Source: Castor canadensis
Taxonomy: Eukaryota > Chordata > Mammalia > Rodentia > Castoridae
Direction of reading: 5' to 3'
Assembly (NCBI RefSeq): GCF_047511655.1
Contig: NC_133390.1
Location: 93,379,583 to 93,443,582 of the forward strand
Length of the DNA: 64,000 nucleotides
Shown here: positions 33,793-45,815 of the stretch, one piece after another
Layout: each line of letters opens with the position of its first letter
How positions within the stretch are numbered: position 1 is the stretch's first letter
Position numbers and translations under genes: made by a program
Notes under the pieces: model-generated
What the model was told of the DNA's origin: nothing
Database searches by the model: none
The model's input: only the letters and a program-made list of their open reading frames with translations

Positions 33793-36700
33793 ACTAGGCA
33801 CAAAGTGGAAACCAAAATGGCCCAATAAGGGAACTGAAAGTTCAAGAAAAGAATGGAAAACAAAGAAACAAAAAGATGATGAACCTTATAGAGGATCCCC
33901 TAAGTAATGGGACACCCTGTTTTTGTGTGATACACATTATGTAAAGATAAATCATTCCTACAACAATAACAGCTCATTAATTTAGCATATTTAAAATACC
34001 ATGTATCTTTATTTAAAAACACACTGTAACAATGACTTTTACCTGCATTTAATATATTTTAAATTGTTGCCTTAAACATTATTACCATTTCAATGTACAT
34101 ATTCATTGCATTTTTGAATCAGAACATGTTTTTTAAAGATGCCTTCATTTCATAGTTCTATGTTTTAATTATATGTAAATATTAATCAATTGAAACATAA
34201 GATATTCAGCCATATTCTTAATGGGTGTGGTATTCTTCCAATCTGCTTTTGTCACTCTAAATCACAACAAAAGCTGCATATTGAGTCATGTTACGTTAAC
34301 ACTTAAAAGGTTATACAATAAATTGAGATCATACAGAAAGCACTAAATTTTGGACACGTAGCCATGCATAGAAATTAGACATTCAACCATAGATAGTAAT
34401 TAGAAAATTACAGACACATGTCTCTGAATCAATTCCATTAAAAATCAATGACAAACAGCAACAATGACAATGAAAATGTCTACAATGAAAAGATTTCTTA
34501 ATCATAGATGATAATCAAATTATCTTGAACAAAACTCAACACTAAGACAGTTCAGTGCAATTTAGTAATTGGGATGCCTCTTGAGAGGTATTTGCTTTTA
34601 ATCAGAGTAAATTTATTTGGAGAAATTACCCTTCAAATTTTGCCCCAAGTCAACTTATAAATCTGCTCACACTCATTCTTCATTTTATGGTTATGTTGTT
34701 TAATGTCATACCACTGAGAAATTTTACTTTTTAAATAAAAACATGTACATATAAGTGTTTCTACATTACAGGTATGATTAAAATACTGAATTCATGGTAT
34801 ATATATTAATATTCCAAACATACATAAAAATTATCAAAATGTCATGCTGACTTTCTGGATGTCTACATAAACAAATTAGCCCTTCTAAGTGTCCAAGAAA
34901 ACTTTTAAAAATTTTTTCTTTTCTGAAGGGAATACTATTCCTATTGTCCAAGTAACAAGTTAGAATATGAGGGAAATATTTGCCCCTAAAACTTTCTGTT
35001 GTCAATGTACACACTAAGTCACCTAATTAAGTCCTATCTCAGATGCTAAGTAGAATTATTTGTAACATCTTTAGAATATAATTATGTGAGCTATAGTTAA
35101 CGATCTGGGTTATTTTGCTTCTTGCAGACAACTTGCAATGGTGTAGCAAAATATTTTGTTGGTATGTTTATTCCTTATTAAACAAATATGCTAAAATTGT
35201 CCTTATAGAGTCATAACATTTTATTCTGTCTTTCAGAATAAGGTAGCCTATTTGCAGCAGCTTGATGTAAAACTAAACATCATTATTCATTTTAATATAA
35301 TACTACATATATACTGAAAATATGGTTTGAAAATGGCCAAAAAAGTTCAAAGATGAAATATATACCAAGTATTAGCCATCTGCATGGCAATATGTCAAAT
35401 AAAGGTTCTTTGAAGAAGTTGGAGACTTATAATTAAATAATTACACATTCTGATTGAAAACTATATGCACTTCATTAAAATAGGGACTCTAACTGTACTG
35501 TTCTAGCTAAGTTCTACTCAGATGACAAGTGTGTACTTTAAGTAGAACAAAAGACCATCATTAACTTCAGTACAACATAATAATTCATAATAATGACTGT
35601 ATATTAATCTCTGGAGCTTGCAGAAATATAGCACAAGACATATGGCATAGTAAAGGCACCTGTGTGGTCTTTGGGGGACTGAGGTGATGCATATTAATTA
35701 GTCCCTGGAAAATAAAATCTATTTCCTCTGAGAAAAGCTACCTCAGTGCCTGTTGGCTTAAGACATCAAAGGAGTTAGACAAAATACTGTTAGGCTCTAT
35801 CTACACTTATTAAAGCTATGTCTGAATATAGGCAATGAATCAACTTCTGAGTTAATTCTTCACTGAATTTCACATAACAAATTAGAGCATTTCTTTGGCT
35901 TTGGTGATTGGATTTTGGCTGAAAATATCAAAATTACCATTTTGGTTATAGCAAGCTATATATCTGTGGAATTCAAACACAAAGTAATCTAACCAGAAAC
36001 ATAACAATTTGAAGCAGCTTGCTTTTCTTGAATGTTACCTGAAATATCCTCAATTTAGTCCTTTACTTTGTAAATTGAGATCCAATCTGAACATGACATT
36101 ATAAATGTCTTTAAGAAATGTGTCACCTTACAATAAGGCAGTTTCAAGATTCTTGGCATTCTCAGGTATGCTGAAGGCACTTCAGTGTACTACATCCTTG
36201 AAGGATAATGGAAAGGTACTACAGAACTAAAACTCTGGTTTATTAACCGATACATCGATCTTGAGATAGAGACATCTTAAAATTACTTCTTAGGGGGAAG
36301 GGATGTCTAATCCCATTGCTAGATTGTATCTAGAAAAAGAAAGCTGAAAATTGAGTGAACTTGGTGTTGACCGGAAAAGGCTACATTTTACAAATTTCTT
36401 TTGTAACTCTTCTTCACATTCATGTCACTTAAAATCCCAAATTACATAAAACATATCACTTAATTTAAAAGTAGTCACACTTAATGGTGTGCTTAGAACT
36501 TTGTGAAGCTTTTTAAGATCTTTCAGAATGGCAGATTCCAATGAGGCTTTTTTAAGTTAGTAATTTAAATTCATGAAAGAAATACAAATTCACTAGTATG
36601 TGAATATTTCTTCTCTCAAACAAAACATTGCTTCTGCTTTTACCCTTGGGCTGCCTTCATGATCCTGTAATGAAACTGTTTCATTGTAGATATATTTATT

Positions 36701-39651
36701 TGAGTATATGAGTCCATTTTCCCTCTACTTAACACATGGATTGGCAGTTTAAAATAATTCCTTCATATTAAGCAAATGTGTTGCAAAGGCACACTTAAAT
36801 AGCCTATTAAACCAATGAGATGACAATGTGTTACCCTCAGAGAAAGCTTAATTTTGGAGTAATTAATTACATATACCACAGAATGTCTCAGGAGAACATT
36901 TTTTGATATGTCTACCAATTTATCTTGAACATAATTATATTTTTTATTTGAGGCAAAGATGCTGATTCATCTGTAAGATGGTAACAAATCATTTATTTTG
37001 TGACTCTTATCTTTCTAGTGGGGAAAACTACTATATGCTATATATTTAATTAAAAATGTCCATTAATTGTTCTGAGTTTTTAAGACTGATATAAAAATGA
37101 AGTCCTAAAGCACAGCACATGCTGACTTTTCTGTGAAAGTGTATAGATGTTTAGAGGAGGGAATTGTGAAGCTTTTGATTTCTGGTTTCTGTTTATTATT
37201 TTTAAGTCTTGTTATTGTGATACTCTGCAGTGATGAGATGAACTTGTTTTTAATGCCTTATAGATTCCTTCTAACTGACTCCCACATGCACACTGTCACC
37301 CAGAATGATGGAATTTGTTTCATCAAGCTATTTCACAAACCTCATCACATAGACTGCTCAGGTCTAGAGAAGCATATTCAAATTTTCAATTACATCATTT
37401 CTTAAATTTAAAGATTCTGATGTTTCCTGCAGCACTCAGTGTGAAGAACACAGTAATGGGTACTAGAAAGTCCAGCAGAGAAAAGAAAAGACACCTTGCT
37501 AATTTTTATTAGTTTTGGAACTTTGGGCAAGTCATTCAACCTAGTTGTTTCCTCCCTTTTAAAACTGGCTATTGTAGGGATTGAACTAAAAAAAATAGAT
37601 GTCTAGGACATTTCACAACATGTAGAAGGCACAAATGTTGACTGTATCTGAATTCTTTTCTTAGAGATAAAATAGGTCTTTGTTTTAAAAAAATTGTGTC
37701 ATTTTTAAAAGCTTTAGGTTTACTTGTTATTTATGGCTTTTTGGTTTACTAGATATGCTGTCAGCTATTTTGTTCTAAGGACCCAGGATTAGAAATTATT
37801 TTAAAATAGATCAACTGAAACATTGGAAAGAGATTCCAAGGCTTCTCTTCAAATTTCAAAGTTTGAGAAACACTGATTTGTACTACCAATTTCATACCAA
37901 GCTAACAGGTCCCTTTATAAAGACATTTTGTTCAAGGCCCTCCTTCCTGACTTCTGGTGTCTTGTATGGATGCTCCCACTTCCTCAAAGTAACTAGTCTC
38001 TGAGTCCTTTGTCTAGATTCCCAGGGAAAGTTTTGTTTATCAGGTGTAGTCAGAGAGTGGCTAGCCTGGAATTAAAACCAGTGTTCCCTGCCCATTGGAT
38101 AGAATGGCTGCTTATACAGAATGGACTGGACAAGATCATGGATACCTCTCTCCTTGGGGAGAGAGCAGGATATACTGCATAAGAAAGCTGAGAAGTTTAA
38201 AGGCCAGTACTATTTTTGCTTCTAACTAAATGTATGATTGTATCCAGGTTTCTTTCTTTTTTATATACAAGTTTCTTAGTTATGCTAATGCATTCTCTGG
38301 TTGACAGCAAGTCCTAGGGCTTACCCTAGAATGTCTCTTAAGTTTCATTTTGTTCTACAGTCTAACCTTTTTCATGAAGGACAGTATTCCATGGGTATCC
38401 TGCCTGAACACAAATTTCACATGTAGACATTGGCCAGTTTTCTTGAGAGAAGAATCATTTATGATTCGCTATCTCCTGGCACAATCCTATGTATGAACTC
38501 TTTTGAAAAGTATCCAGCACCTAGATGTCTCAGTAATCATTTCAAAGTACCAATTCACATAACACTTGATAATAACATGCTCAGGATTTTATTTACTTGG
38601 ATTTAATGGGGGGAAAATTTAAATGATATAAATCTGGAGGAGGCTTGAGGTAATCAAACTGCAGCAGTAATGCTGCTAATGAGGTTTGTGGCAGTCAAAG
38701 ATATAGAGTATCATCTACAGAATAGTGGGACATCTGTTTTAATTATAATTGTACTTTTCACATGACCTCCTAAACATACTAATAAAAACATTCCAATCCA
38801 CACTTAACCACAATTTTGAATTAGCAAATTTAGAAGTAGGGAATACAGAATAATAAGATTTTTTAAGTATGTGATGTGACTTACCTGCATACACAATCCT
38901 TAAACAAAATTGATAAAAAAATTATTTTCTGCTTTCAGTATTATTATGAGTTTGGGGAATGAATTTATTTAGGAATTCGTTCTAAGATGATAAACAGCTA
39001 AACTGATGATAGTTTGCTATTCTTTGTTTTAAATTTAACTCCATGTAAAGAACTCAATGAGCACATTAACTGATGAAATATTTGTAATCCTTTGAGATAA
39101 GACATTTTACTATGTGGACCCATGCACATCTATGAGTATTCGCACTTCTTTCCTTCTGTTCATCTTTCAGAGCATGAGAAGGCACTGATGTCAATGTGTG
39201 CAGGAAATGGATCCTGTTAGCCTTTTACTATAGAGGCACTTCAATATGGCAAATATTTTCAAACAACCCATTAGTTTAAAAGAAATGATAAGGTAGTTTC
39301 ATTTCTCAGGTAAATATATGTGCACAGGCAATTCTGATGTAAATGAATTCCTGCTTGAATTATCTAGCTAATTACCTCAATTTTCTACTTTGCTTTGAGC
39401 ATTTAAGCATTACTTACAGTGGGAATAACTGACCCTTATACATCAATTAATCAATACTGATTAATTCTTTCCCTTCAACTTTAGCTTTCTTTTAAACTAA
39501 TAATAGGTTTATGTTCATCCATAGAAGTGGAGACCTAGACATACAAGGACTGTTTGTGATGATTTTCTGGCAACGTGTAATGGAGTAGTATACATGATTA
39601 TTGAGTTTGATAGAGAAAATTCATAAGAAATATTTCTGAGTTTGTATTTCC

Positions 39652-39715
39652 TGTGGGAAATTGCATTACCTGATACCAGAAGAACAAGGTCAAATGAAAC
39701 ATTGCATTTCCCACA
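39652..39715. other. Imperfect 13-bp stem hairpin in the repeat-poor block
   Basis: 'tgtgggaaattgca' at 39652-39665 pairs with 'tgcatttcccaca' at 39703-39715, with one bulged T and a loop of 37 nt. If the block is transcribed on the minus strand the RNA could fold the same way. Confidence 0.7.
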
Positions 39716-40380
39716 CAAAAGAGGAAATGAAGAGTGGAAAAGACATGTTCTTACAGAAATACTGTCTGCATAAAATTAGAAGCATGTATATTTTCAACAT
39801 TTTCACCTTAGCCACAATTAAGAATAAAGAAGTAAAAAAAAAAATCAAAATTTTCTTCACATATTTAAAGAATTTCATTGATAAAATCAAGTATTTCTCT
39901 CATAGTAAGTTCTTTTTGTAAGTAGCGTAAAACACTTTGATCCTGTTGATGATATTTTGGGTTTTCAAACACAGACTTTGCCATTTTTCTGTAGAAATTA
40001 TATAGTATTGTATGAAAACTGGCTTGTAGCAAGGAGTTTCAGAAAAGACACAAGAAGGAAAAGTCAAGTAAGATGCTTTCATTTTAGAATTGTCTCTGTT
40101 TTAGTGGTTCCAACAGAAATGATAGTAAAAGAAATAAGAAATGTTTTCTCCCTCATAAGATATACATCACTCTTAAATTCTCATAAAATCAACTGAGGCA
40201 AATTAGGGGTTTCAAAGCTAGTCACCTTATAAGTTGTTAGGAAAAAATTTGCATTTAAATTGCTCTGTGCTGTTACTTTGCGATTTTCCCTTGGAATGTT
40301 TATGGCTCTTTTTTTTTTTTCATTAATACTTAAAAAATACAATTTCATAACCAGTGTATTACTACATCTAGTTGTGTTAA

Positions 40381-40583
40381 GAAGATGAACTTCATATAAA
40401 AAAATAGAAACATTCAAAGTGTTTTGGGCAGCCAATCACTTATTCAGAACACTTGAATTCATCATGTTGAACACTTAATAGTGAAGGTAATCTGAAACCT
40501 TATCAGCTTTCAATTTCTATTACAGAAACTCTGTCATTAGTAGCCCTATCAGAGGGAATAACTTGTATTCCTACATGCTCTGT
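40381..40583 (+). repeat. Left arm of an inverted duplication
   Basis: This ~200-bp segment, from 'gatgaacttcatat' to 'gaataacttgtattc', is the reverse complement of 42721-42920 with a small number of substitutions and a few 1-3 nt gaps. It lies beyond the stop of the terminal coding exon, in the candidate 3' UTR, and is not a repeat family I recognise. It is probably the source copy, because it is embedded in repeat-poor sequence whereas the other arm is attached to a SINE tail. Confidence 0.95.
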
Positions 40584-40910
40584 TCATGGCAGTGAAAATG
40601 TCCAGAACTTTTTGGAAATTTCCCCTCTTAACAGTTTATATATAAAAATACAGTAGATTTCTTTTTAATAGATAATTCTTAAGTATTATTTCAATAACTT
40701 GCTTTTAGATATTCAGAAATGTGAATATAAGAAAAATATTAAATGTGCAAAATGCTCTTTTATATGTAAATTAAAAAATACAATGTAATCGTAGCTTTAA
40801 ACTTGTTGAAAAGTCTTTGGGGGAAAAAGTCTTCAATTTTAGACAATCTGGTCAGGACAGAGCTTTTGCTTGTAGAATTGTAAACAAACTTTAAAATGCT
40901 GAGAGTTTTC

Positions 40911-41113
40911 TCAGTTCTTTCCAACCAACACACTCTCGAACACATCAAGTCCTGCTTTGAAGTAAACCTGAGCTGAATTAATGCTGTTCAGCACATTTGA
41001 CAAGGCTTCTTCAAGGGTCTTATTCGATGCCGGTGGCTTGCAGTGCTCCAGAGCCTCCATAAGTACTGAAAACTGCCTTGTCTTCTCATTGAGGTGGTAT
41101 AGGATGTTTCTGA
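40911..41113 (-). CDS. Terminal coding exon of an unrecognised protein-coding gene
   Basis: On the minus strand a pyrimidine-rich acceptor ('atatttcctttcag', ending at 41114) precedes an open frame that runs to a TGA at 40911-40913. The first exon base completes a codon begun in the previous exon. The encoded ~67-residue C-terminus starts N-I-L-Y-H-L-N-E-K-T-R-Q-F and contains A-L-E-H-C-K-P-P-A-S-N-K. It ends L-D-V-F-E-S-V-L-V-G-K-N. It is predicted to be soluble and largely helical, with heptad-like leucine spacing, one cysteine and no membrane segment. The exon is clearly richer in G+C than its surroundings and carries several CpGs, as expected of constrained coding DNA. I do not recognise the family. 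The C-terminus of a large multidomain signalling protein such as the P-Rex group was considered, but I cannot support that from the sequence. A processed pseudogene is less likely because the acceptor is intact and no poly-A tail follows. Confidence 0.6.
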
Positions 41114-41579
41114 AAGGAAATATGGAATGCATAAATGTTTTATGCACAATGCCATTTTCATATCAAAACATTGCAATGAATATCGCCAGGAAGCCGTGAA
41201 GTTTGCAATAAATGAAGATATTGTAAAAATGCAATACCACATTTTCCAATCCCTAATGAAATAATGCATATAGATATTGATCATCAGTAGTTCCCATACT
41301 GATGAGACAAGGGCAGAGATAATCAGACAGTATATGCCTCCTGATGGAAGTACATAACACTATGAAATAGCCTAAAGGAGTTTTGCTTTAAAAAAAAAAA
41401 ATGGAATATACCTCACCTCTCAGGAACTTCCTCCTGTGTACTCTGAAGCAGAGTACTGTATGCTCTGTAGTAGTTAATGGGCACTGAAATCTACCTGACC
41501 TCAAGAAAGAACCCTGAAAATAATGTCTTTTACTTATATATCCAACAAGCCTCTGTTAGTCACAGTGTCTTTTCTTTCT

Positions 41580-41990
41580 TTGTTTCTAATTTTATTGTTT
41601 TACATTTACTCACATGTGTATACATTGTTAGGGACACCCCTTAAACCCCCCTCCCCCACTGCTTCCAGGCAGAACCTGTTCCGCTCTCTTGTTCTCCAGT
41701 TTTGTTCAGGAGAAAACATAAAAGATAATAAGAAAGACATAGCATTTTTGGTAGTTTGAGAAAAAGATAGCTATACAGAGAGATTCCTAGCATTGCTGCC
41801 ATGCACATGTGTATTACAACCCACATTGGTTCATCTCTACCAGACCACTTCACTACTTCCCCGTCACCTGCCCATAGTGGCCTCTGCCAGTCTAAGGTTA
41901 CTATATTCACTCCTCTGCAGTGCACACATCAACCAAGTTTTAACAGATCATTTGCATGAGAACTATTCCCAGTAATCCAGTAACCTTGGT
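41580..41990 (-). mobile_element. L1 3' end, 5'-truncated
   Basis: 'ttttattgttttacatttactcacatgtgtatacattgttaggga' followed by a CCC-rich block, 'aggcagaacctgttccgctc', and 'cataaaagataataagaaagacatagc' is the minus-strand L1 3' UTR seen also at 20.1 and 24.4 kb, but more diverged. It lies in the presumed last intron of the minus-strand gene, in the sense orientation. The right boundary is uncertain. Confidence 0.7.
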
Positions 41991-42665
41991 CTGTATGCCT
42001 ATAAGTAAACTTGGCATTGGAATAGTTAAATAGAACAGTGTAAGAAAGTTTTCTAGATTCCTAATGTACTTGAACTGAAGTTTAATCTTTGCATTAAGAA
42101 ATGTGTATTTCCAGGATATGAAGTGAGTGAAATACTTCATGTGCAAGTGAGCAATGCTCTGCCATGAGCTCACAGAGAGCACAGGAGCCTGTAGGTCATG
42201 AGAGCACAAGAAGAGACCCACAATCTGCCTCTCATCAAGTTTGCTGGCTTGGCCCCATTTCTAAAAACTGAATGAAAGGGGTTTGAACATGTTTCATGAA
42301 AAATGAATGACAAATGTTTCAGTTGATAATTTTGTGTAACCTGTTTTAAATATTCCACAGTGTACATATATTACATGGAAAGATTAATATGTACAATTTT
42401 ATGTAAATATATTTTAAATTTGAAGAGTGAGAATTAATGAAACATCTTGCACAAGATTCTCTAAATATTAGTTATCTTCATGAAAATGAGATGTTATTAA
42501 AAAGGAAAAAAATAAAAGAAACCAAATAACCAGAGTAACATTAAACCAACTAAGGAATTTTCCAAAATGGAGATGAAACTTCTTGGTATAGTCTCATGCA
42601 ATCTTCTACATTATAGGACTTTTTCAAAAGTTAGCATTTTGAATTAATATAAGTTTCTTCTTCTT

Positions 42666-42714
42666 TTGTTTTTGTTTTTTTTTTTGGTAGTGGTACTGGG
42701 AATTGAACTCCTGT
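42666..42714 (-). mobile_element. 3' tail of an ID-like SINE abutting the inverted arm
   Basis: The plus-strand text 'tttttttttttggtagtggtactgggaattgaactc' is the reverse complement of an ID-like 3' end ('gagttcaattcccagtacc', then an A-tail). Only the last ~30 bp of the SINE body remain, and they join the inverted duplication within about 6 bp. Confidence 0.75.
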
Positions 42715-42720
42715 AGACAC

Positions 42721-42922
42721 AACATGTAGAAGAATACAAGTTATTCCCTCTGATAGGGCTACTAATTACAGAGTTTCTGTAATAGAAATTGAATGCTGAT
42801 AACATTTCAGATTACTTTCACTATTAAGTGTTCAACAAGAAGAATTCAAGTGTTCTGAATAAGTGATTGGCTGCCCAAAACCACTTTGAATGTTTCTATT
42901 TTTTTGATATGAAGTTCATCTT
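42721..42922 (-). repeat. Right arm of the inverted duplication
   Basis: Reverse complement of 40381-40583 at roughly 92-95% identity by eye. It lies between the terminal exon and the candidate upstream micro-exon, thus in the presumed last intron. On the minus strand the arm is followed directly by an ID-like SINE tail and A-run, so it looks like part of a retroposed chimeric RNA. Confidence 0.95.
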
Positions 42923-43403
42923 ACAAAAAATGTTTAGGTCTAAAGCACAAGAAATACAATGATTATTATCATTTTGCAACTTGGAAAAACATATATATAT
43001 ATTTCTTAAAAGCCAAGTCAATGAGTCTAGAGTATGCCAACATTTGTTTTTCTTAAGTCGTAAGCAACACGATAACATTCTTTCATAATGATTGTAAACA
43101 AACCATGTGGATATAAATGGATCTTTTTTTGGTTTGTGGAATCCCACAAGGACATAAACACATTTTCCATATGTTACATGATTCAAGTAGTAGACTTGTG
43201 GCAGGCTATTATGTAAGATAAACACTCATATCCATTTCCACTCAAATTGGATACAAATCAAAATAAAACTGCAGATACTGAGATTGTAGTTGAATACAAG
43301 TGACTAGGATGCTTTTATCTTAATTTGAGAGAAAACCTTCAATTTGGCCAGGTGCTGATGTAAGTTAGGTTAGTTTATCTTTATTGTAATAGCAGAAACT
43401 TAC

Positions 43404-43428
43404 TTTTCACCTTGAAAGATTGCATTAC
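43404..43428 (-). CDS. Candidate 25-nt internal micro-exon
   Basis: On the minus strand 'aatttgtttttcag' precedes 25 nt (gtaatgcaatctttcaaggtgaaaa), followed by the consensus donor 'gtaagt'. With two bases carried over its 3' end, it joins the terminal exon in frame, giving residues N-A-I-F-Q-G-E-K before N-I-L-Y-H-L, with no stop. Acceptor and donor are both strong. The exon's first bases (GTAATG) also look like a donor immediately after an acceptor, the arrangement of a recursive splice site. Such short acceptor-donor pairs occur by chance, so support is moderate at best. Confidence 0.35.
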
Positions 43429-45215
43429 CTGAAAAACAAATTGGGGATAACAAAAACATCTTCGTTAAATTTACATTAGAAGGATCATTTCTCCTACTTT
43501 CAGAAGTAGCTCATCTTTTCCAATTTCTGTTTTGTGTACTCAACACCATTTAGCTTTCTGTTTACATAAAATAAATTTCTATATTTACATCCCTTTTTGG
43601 AAAGGTAGTATCATATTATTTTACTCTGAATATTTGAATTAAGCCTAAAACAAAATCTGGGTTATGGTCTAGATTCCACCACAAACAGCATATATTCTTA
43701 TACATTTCTTAGGTCTGAGAACTTTCTTACATATTCAACCATTAACCCTAAGTGCCTCTGTATCATTTCTGGAGAGGCGCCATTTGTAATATGTTTCTTG
43801 CCTTTGAAATATTTCAATTAGCTCAACACTGTTGATACAAACTTCTCAGCCTACATCTGTGTGTATTCTCATATAATACCACTCTAGTTTAAAGATTTCC
43901 ACAGCATCTATAATCTGTAATCTACAATTACAGACTGTTTTTTTTTAAGTTAGGGGAGACTGGGAATTGACCAACAGGCTGTCAAAGAGCAGGAAAATAG
44001 AGTGGAAGGAGTGAGGAAATAGTCTTGCAAAAGTTTAATGTCAAGGGTCTGTCCTTTATAATCCCAAGGACTTATATTCCTTAGCCATTCTTGCTCTTAG
44101 ATACACCTGCTTTGGTTCAATTCAGAAAGAATTTTCCTGTAGAAAGAATGGATGATGTTAGCAGAGTTCCTCTAATTCAATAAATCACAGTCACGTTTGC
44201 ATACACACAGCATGTATCTCAGTATGGCATGAAGAAACATCAGACATAATTAAAATATTATTTAATTGAAATCATTTTAGTAGTTATCATGTTTAAAATA
44301 ACATTAATTCCACCCTTATGCCTATCTTCCCTCATCTGTAACAATTTGGATCTTATGAATGTAATTCATACAGTCATTCCGACCCACACACAACACAAAG
44401 AGACTACTAAAAGGAAAGTGTAATACATTATTGATGACACTAATGAAATTACAACACACATCACTCATTTTAATGGATCTGTTTCAATGACACATTACGG
44501 TGACCAGGAAAGAGCAGCACCAAGCCCAGAAACCTAATTAATAACTCCCAGCAGCATCAGTGAAAGAGATGAAGTATCTTTACTCAACTGACAAATCTTT
44601 CCTACTCAACTTAGGCTAAAGAAAACTGGAAAAAAATGAATTTTCAAACAAAAGCATCTAAAGTCTTCATGAGTTATTTCCATCTGTGTGAATTAGCAAG
44701 TTAGTGATGGGAATGAGTCTCTTTCAAATGCTCCTGCTTATATTCTTAAATGTGCCCAGGATGCCACACGTTGTAAACCTGAATTAACATTCATTATACT
44801 GCATGTTGAGAAACTTATAAATGAAATCACGCTACATAATAAGTTATGTTCAAACCTGAGTGGGCCTACATGCTGAATGCAGAGGGAAAAGGTTAGCTCA
44901 ATTTGTTACAATTGTTTCTAATTCTGAGTTTCAGGGGTTGTACTAACTGTACTCCATAGTTAACAGTGGATTACTGTGTTTATATCGACACTCGAAAAGA
45001 TTATTTGACTTGGATGCTACATCCATAAGAATTCACAAAACACATGACTGTGGTACAAATAAATATATTTTCAGCTATACTTGAATTTGGTTTATGCTAG
45101 CAAAAGTAGAATGAGAATGAAGAGTATTATTGATATTGTCAAGCTAAAAAACTTGCCCTCCAGACAACTGAGGCAGAAAGACATGTGTGAAACATTGACT
45201 GAAAAAATGGCACCA
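43429..45215. other. Non-coding stretch, presumed intronic
   Basis: About 1.8 kb without named repeats or further convincing exons. AT-rich; the segment around 44300-44600 also lacks repeat landmarks. Confidence 0.4.
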
Positions 45216-45300
45216 CTTGGGACTGGGGGTGTAGTCCATGCTTAGCATGCAGGAGACCCTAGTTTTGATTTCCAGCACCAAAAAAACCTTTTTATTTTAA
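45216..45300 (+). mobile_element. ID-like SINE (classical rodent ID form)
   Basis: 'gactgggggtgtagtccatgcttagcatgcaggagacc' followed by 'ttttgatttccagcaccaaaaaaacc' is close to the classical rodent ID layout (tRNA-Ala-like, 'gggtttggtccccagcacc'). It differs from the 'caagtggtaagagcacctgcc' form at 33.7 kb, so at least two ID-like subfamilies are present. Confidence 0.85.
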
Positions 45301-45349
45301 AAAGATACAATTATTCTTCTCCTTTCATGCGAGCAACTTTAAATCCATG

Positions 45350-45815
45350 ACTTTGCTACTCAATCTATAAAAAGTGGAATCTGTTCCCCATTTGAACCCT
45401 TGAATCTGGTTTGGCTTTAATATTTGCCTTGGCAAATAGAGTATGACATACAAATAAGCCTATGCCTCAAAAGATACTGCCACTGCCTTTTTCTCTCTCT
45501 TAAGCCATTGTGTGATCCATACTGAGTTAGCCTGTGGAAAAAAAAGAGAACATATTGATCACAGAAGACTTGGCTTTCCTTTGCCAGCTAATCCTCAGAC
45601 AACTTGGTGGCAGCAACACATAAACACCAAAAGATAATCTAACTCAGCCAGCCCAGTACAATTTAGTCCAGCTCAGAAGAACCACTGAATGGACTGGCTC
45701 TACCTAAATGGCCATATTAAAGACATAGGAACAAATTATTTTGCTTTAAGTTTTAACTTTAAAAGTTATGTTTTAAGCCACTAAATTTTGGAGTGATTTT
45801 CAACAGATAATTGAT
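45350..45815 (+). repeat. Old MaLR-like LTR remnant
   Basis: A 5' part 'tttgaacccttgaatctggtttggc' and 'tttgccttggcaaatagagtatgac', a middle 'ccagctaatcctcagac', and a 3' part 'aagttatgttttaagccactaaattttggagtgattt' then 'agataattgatac' follow the layout of old MLT-type LTRs ('gttttaagccactaagttttggggtggtttgttac'). No internal sequence attached. Confidence 0.5.

Larger units (their letters stand above)
33990..40910 (-). other. Repeat-poor block; candidate long 3' UTR of the minus-strand gene
   Basis: For almost 7 kb I find no SINE, L1, LTR or DNA transposon, in contrast with every other stretch of similar length here. It lies directly downstream (minus sense) of the stop codon at 40911-40913. 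It is AT-rich, with many ATTTA-type words and scattered AATAAA signals on the minus strand; the leftmost good one is at 34008-34013, about 220 bp from the first SINE beyond. Purifying selection on a long 3' UTR would explain the lack of insertions, but a conserved non-coding block would do so equally. The true polyadenylation site cannot be set from sequence alone. Open frames inside it have no protein texture. Confidence 0.35.

Noticed and set aside
42896..43225. 109-codon minus-strand open frame between the terminal exon and the micro-exon candidate
   Set aside because: It overlaps the inverted arm, has an unusual Cys/Asn/Tyr-rich composition expected of AT-rich DNA, and has no splice or promoter context.
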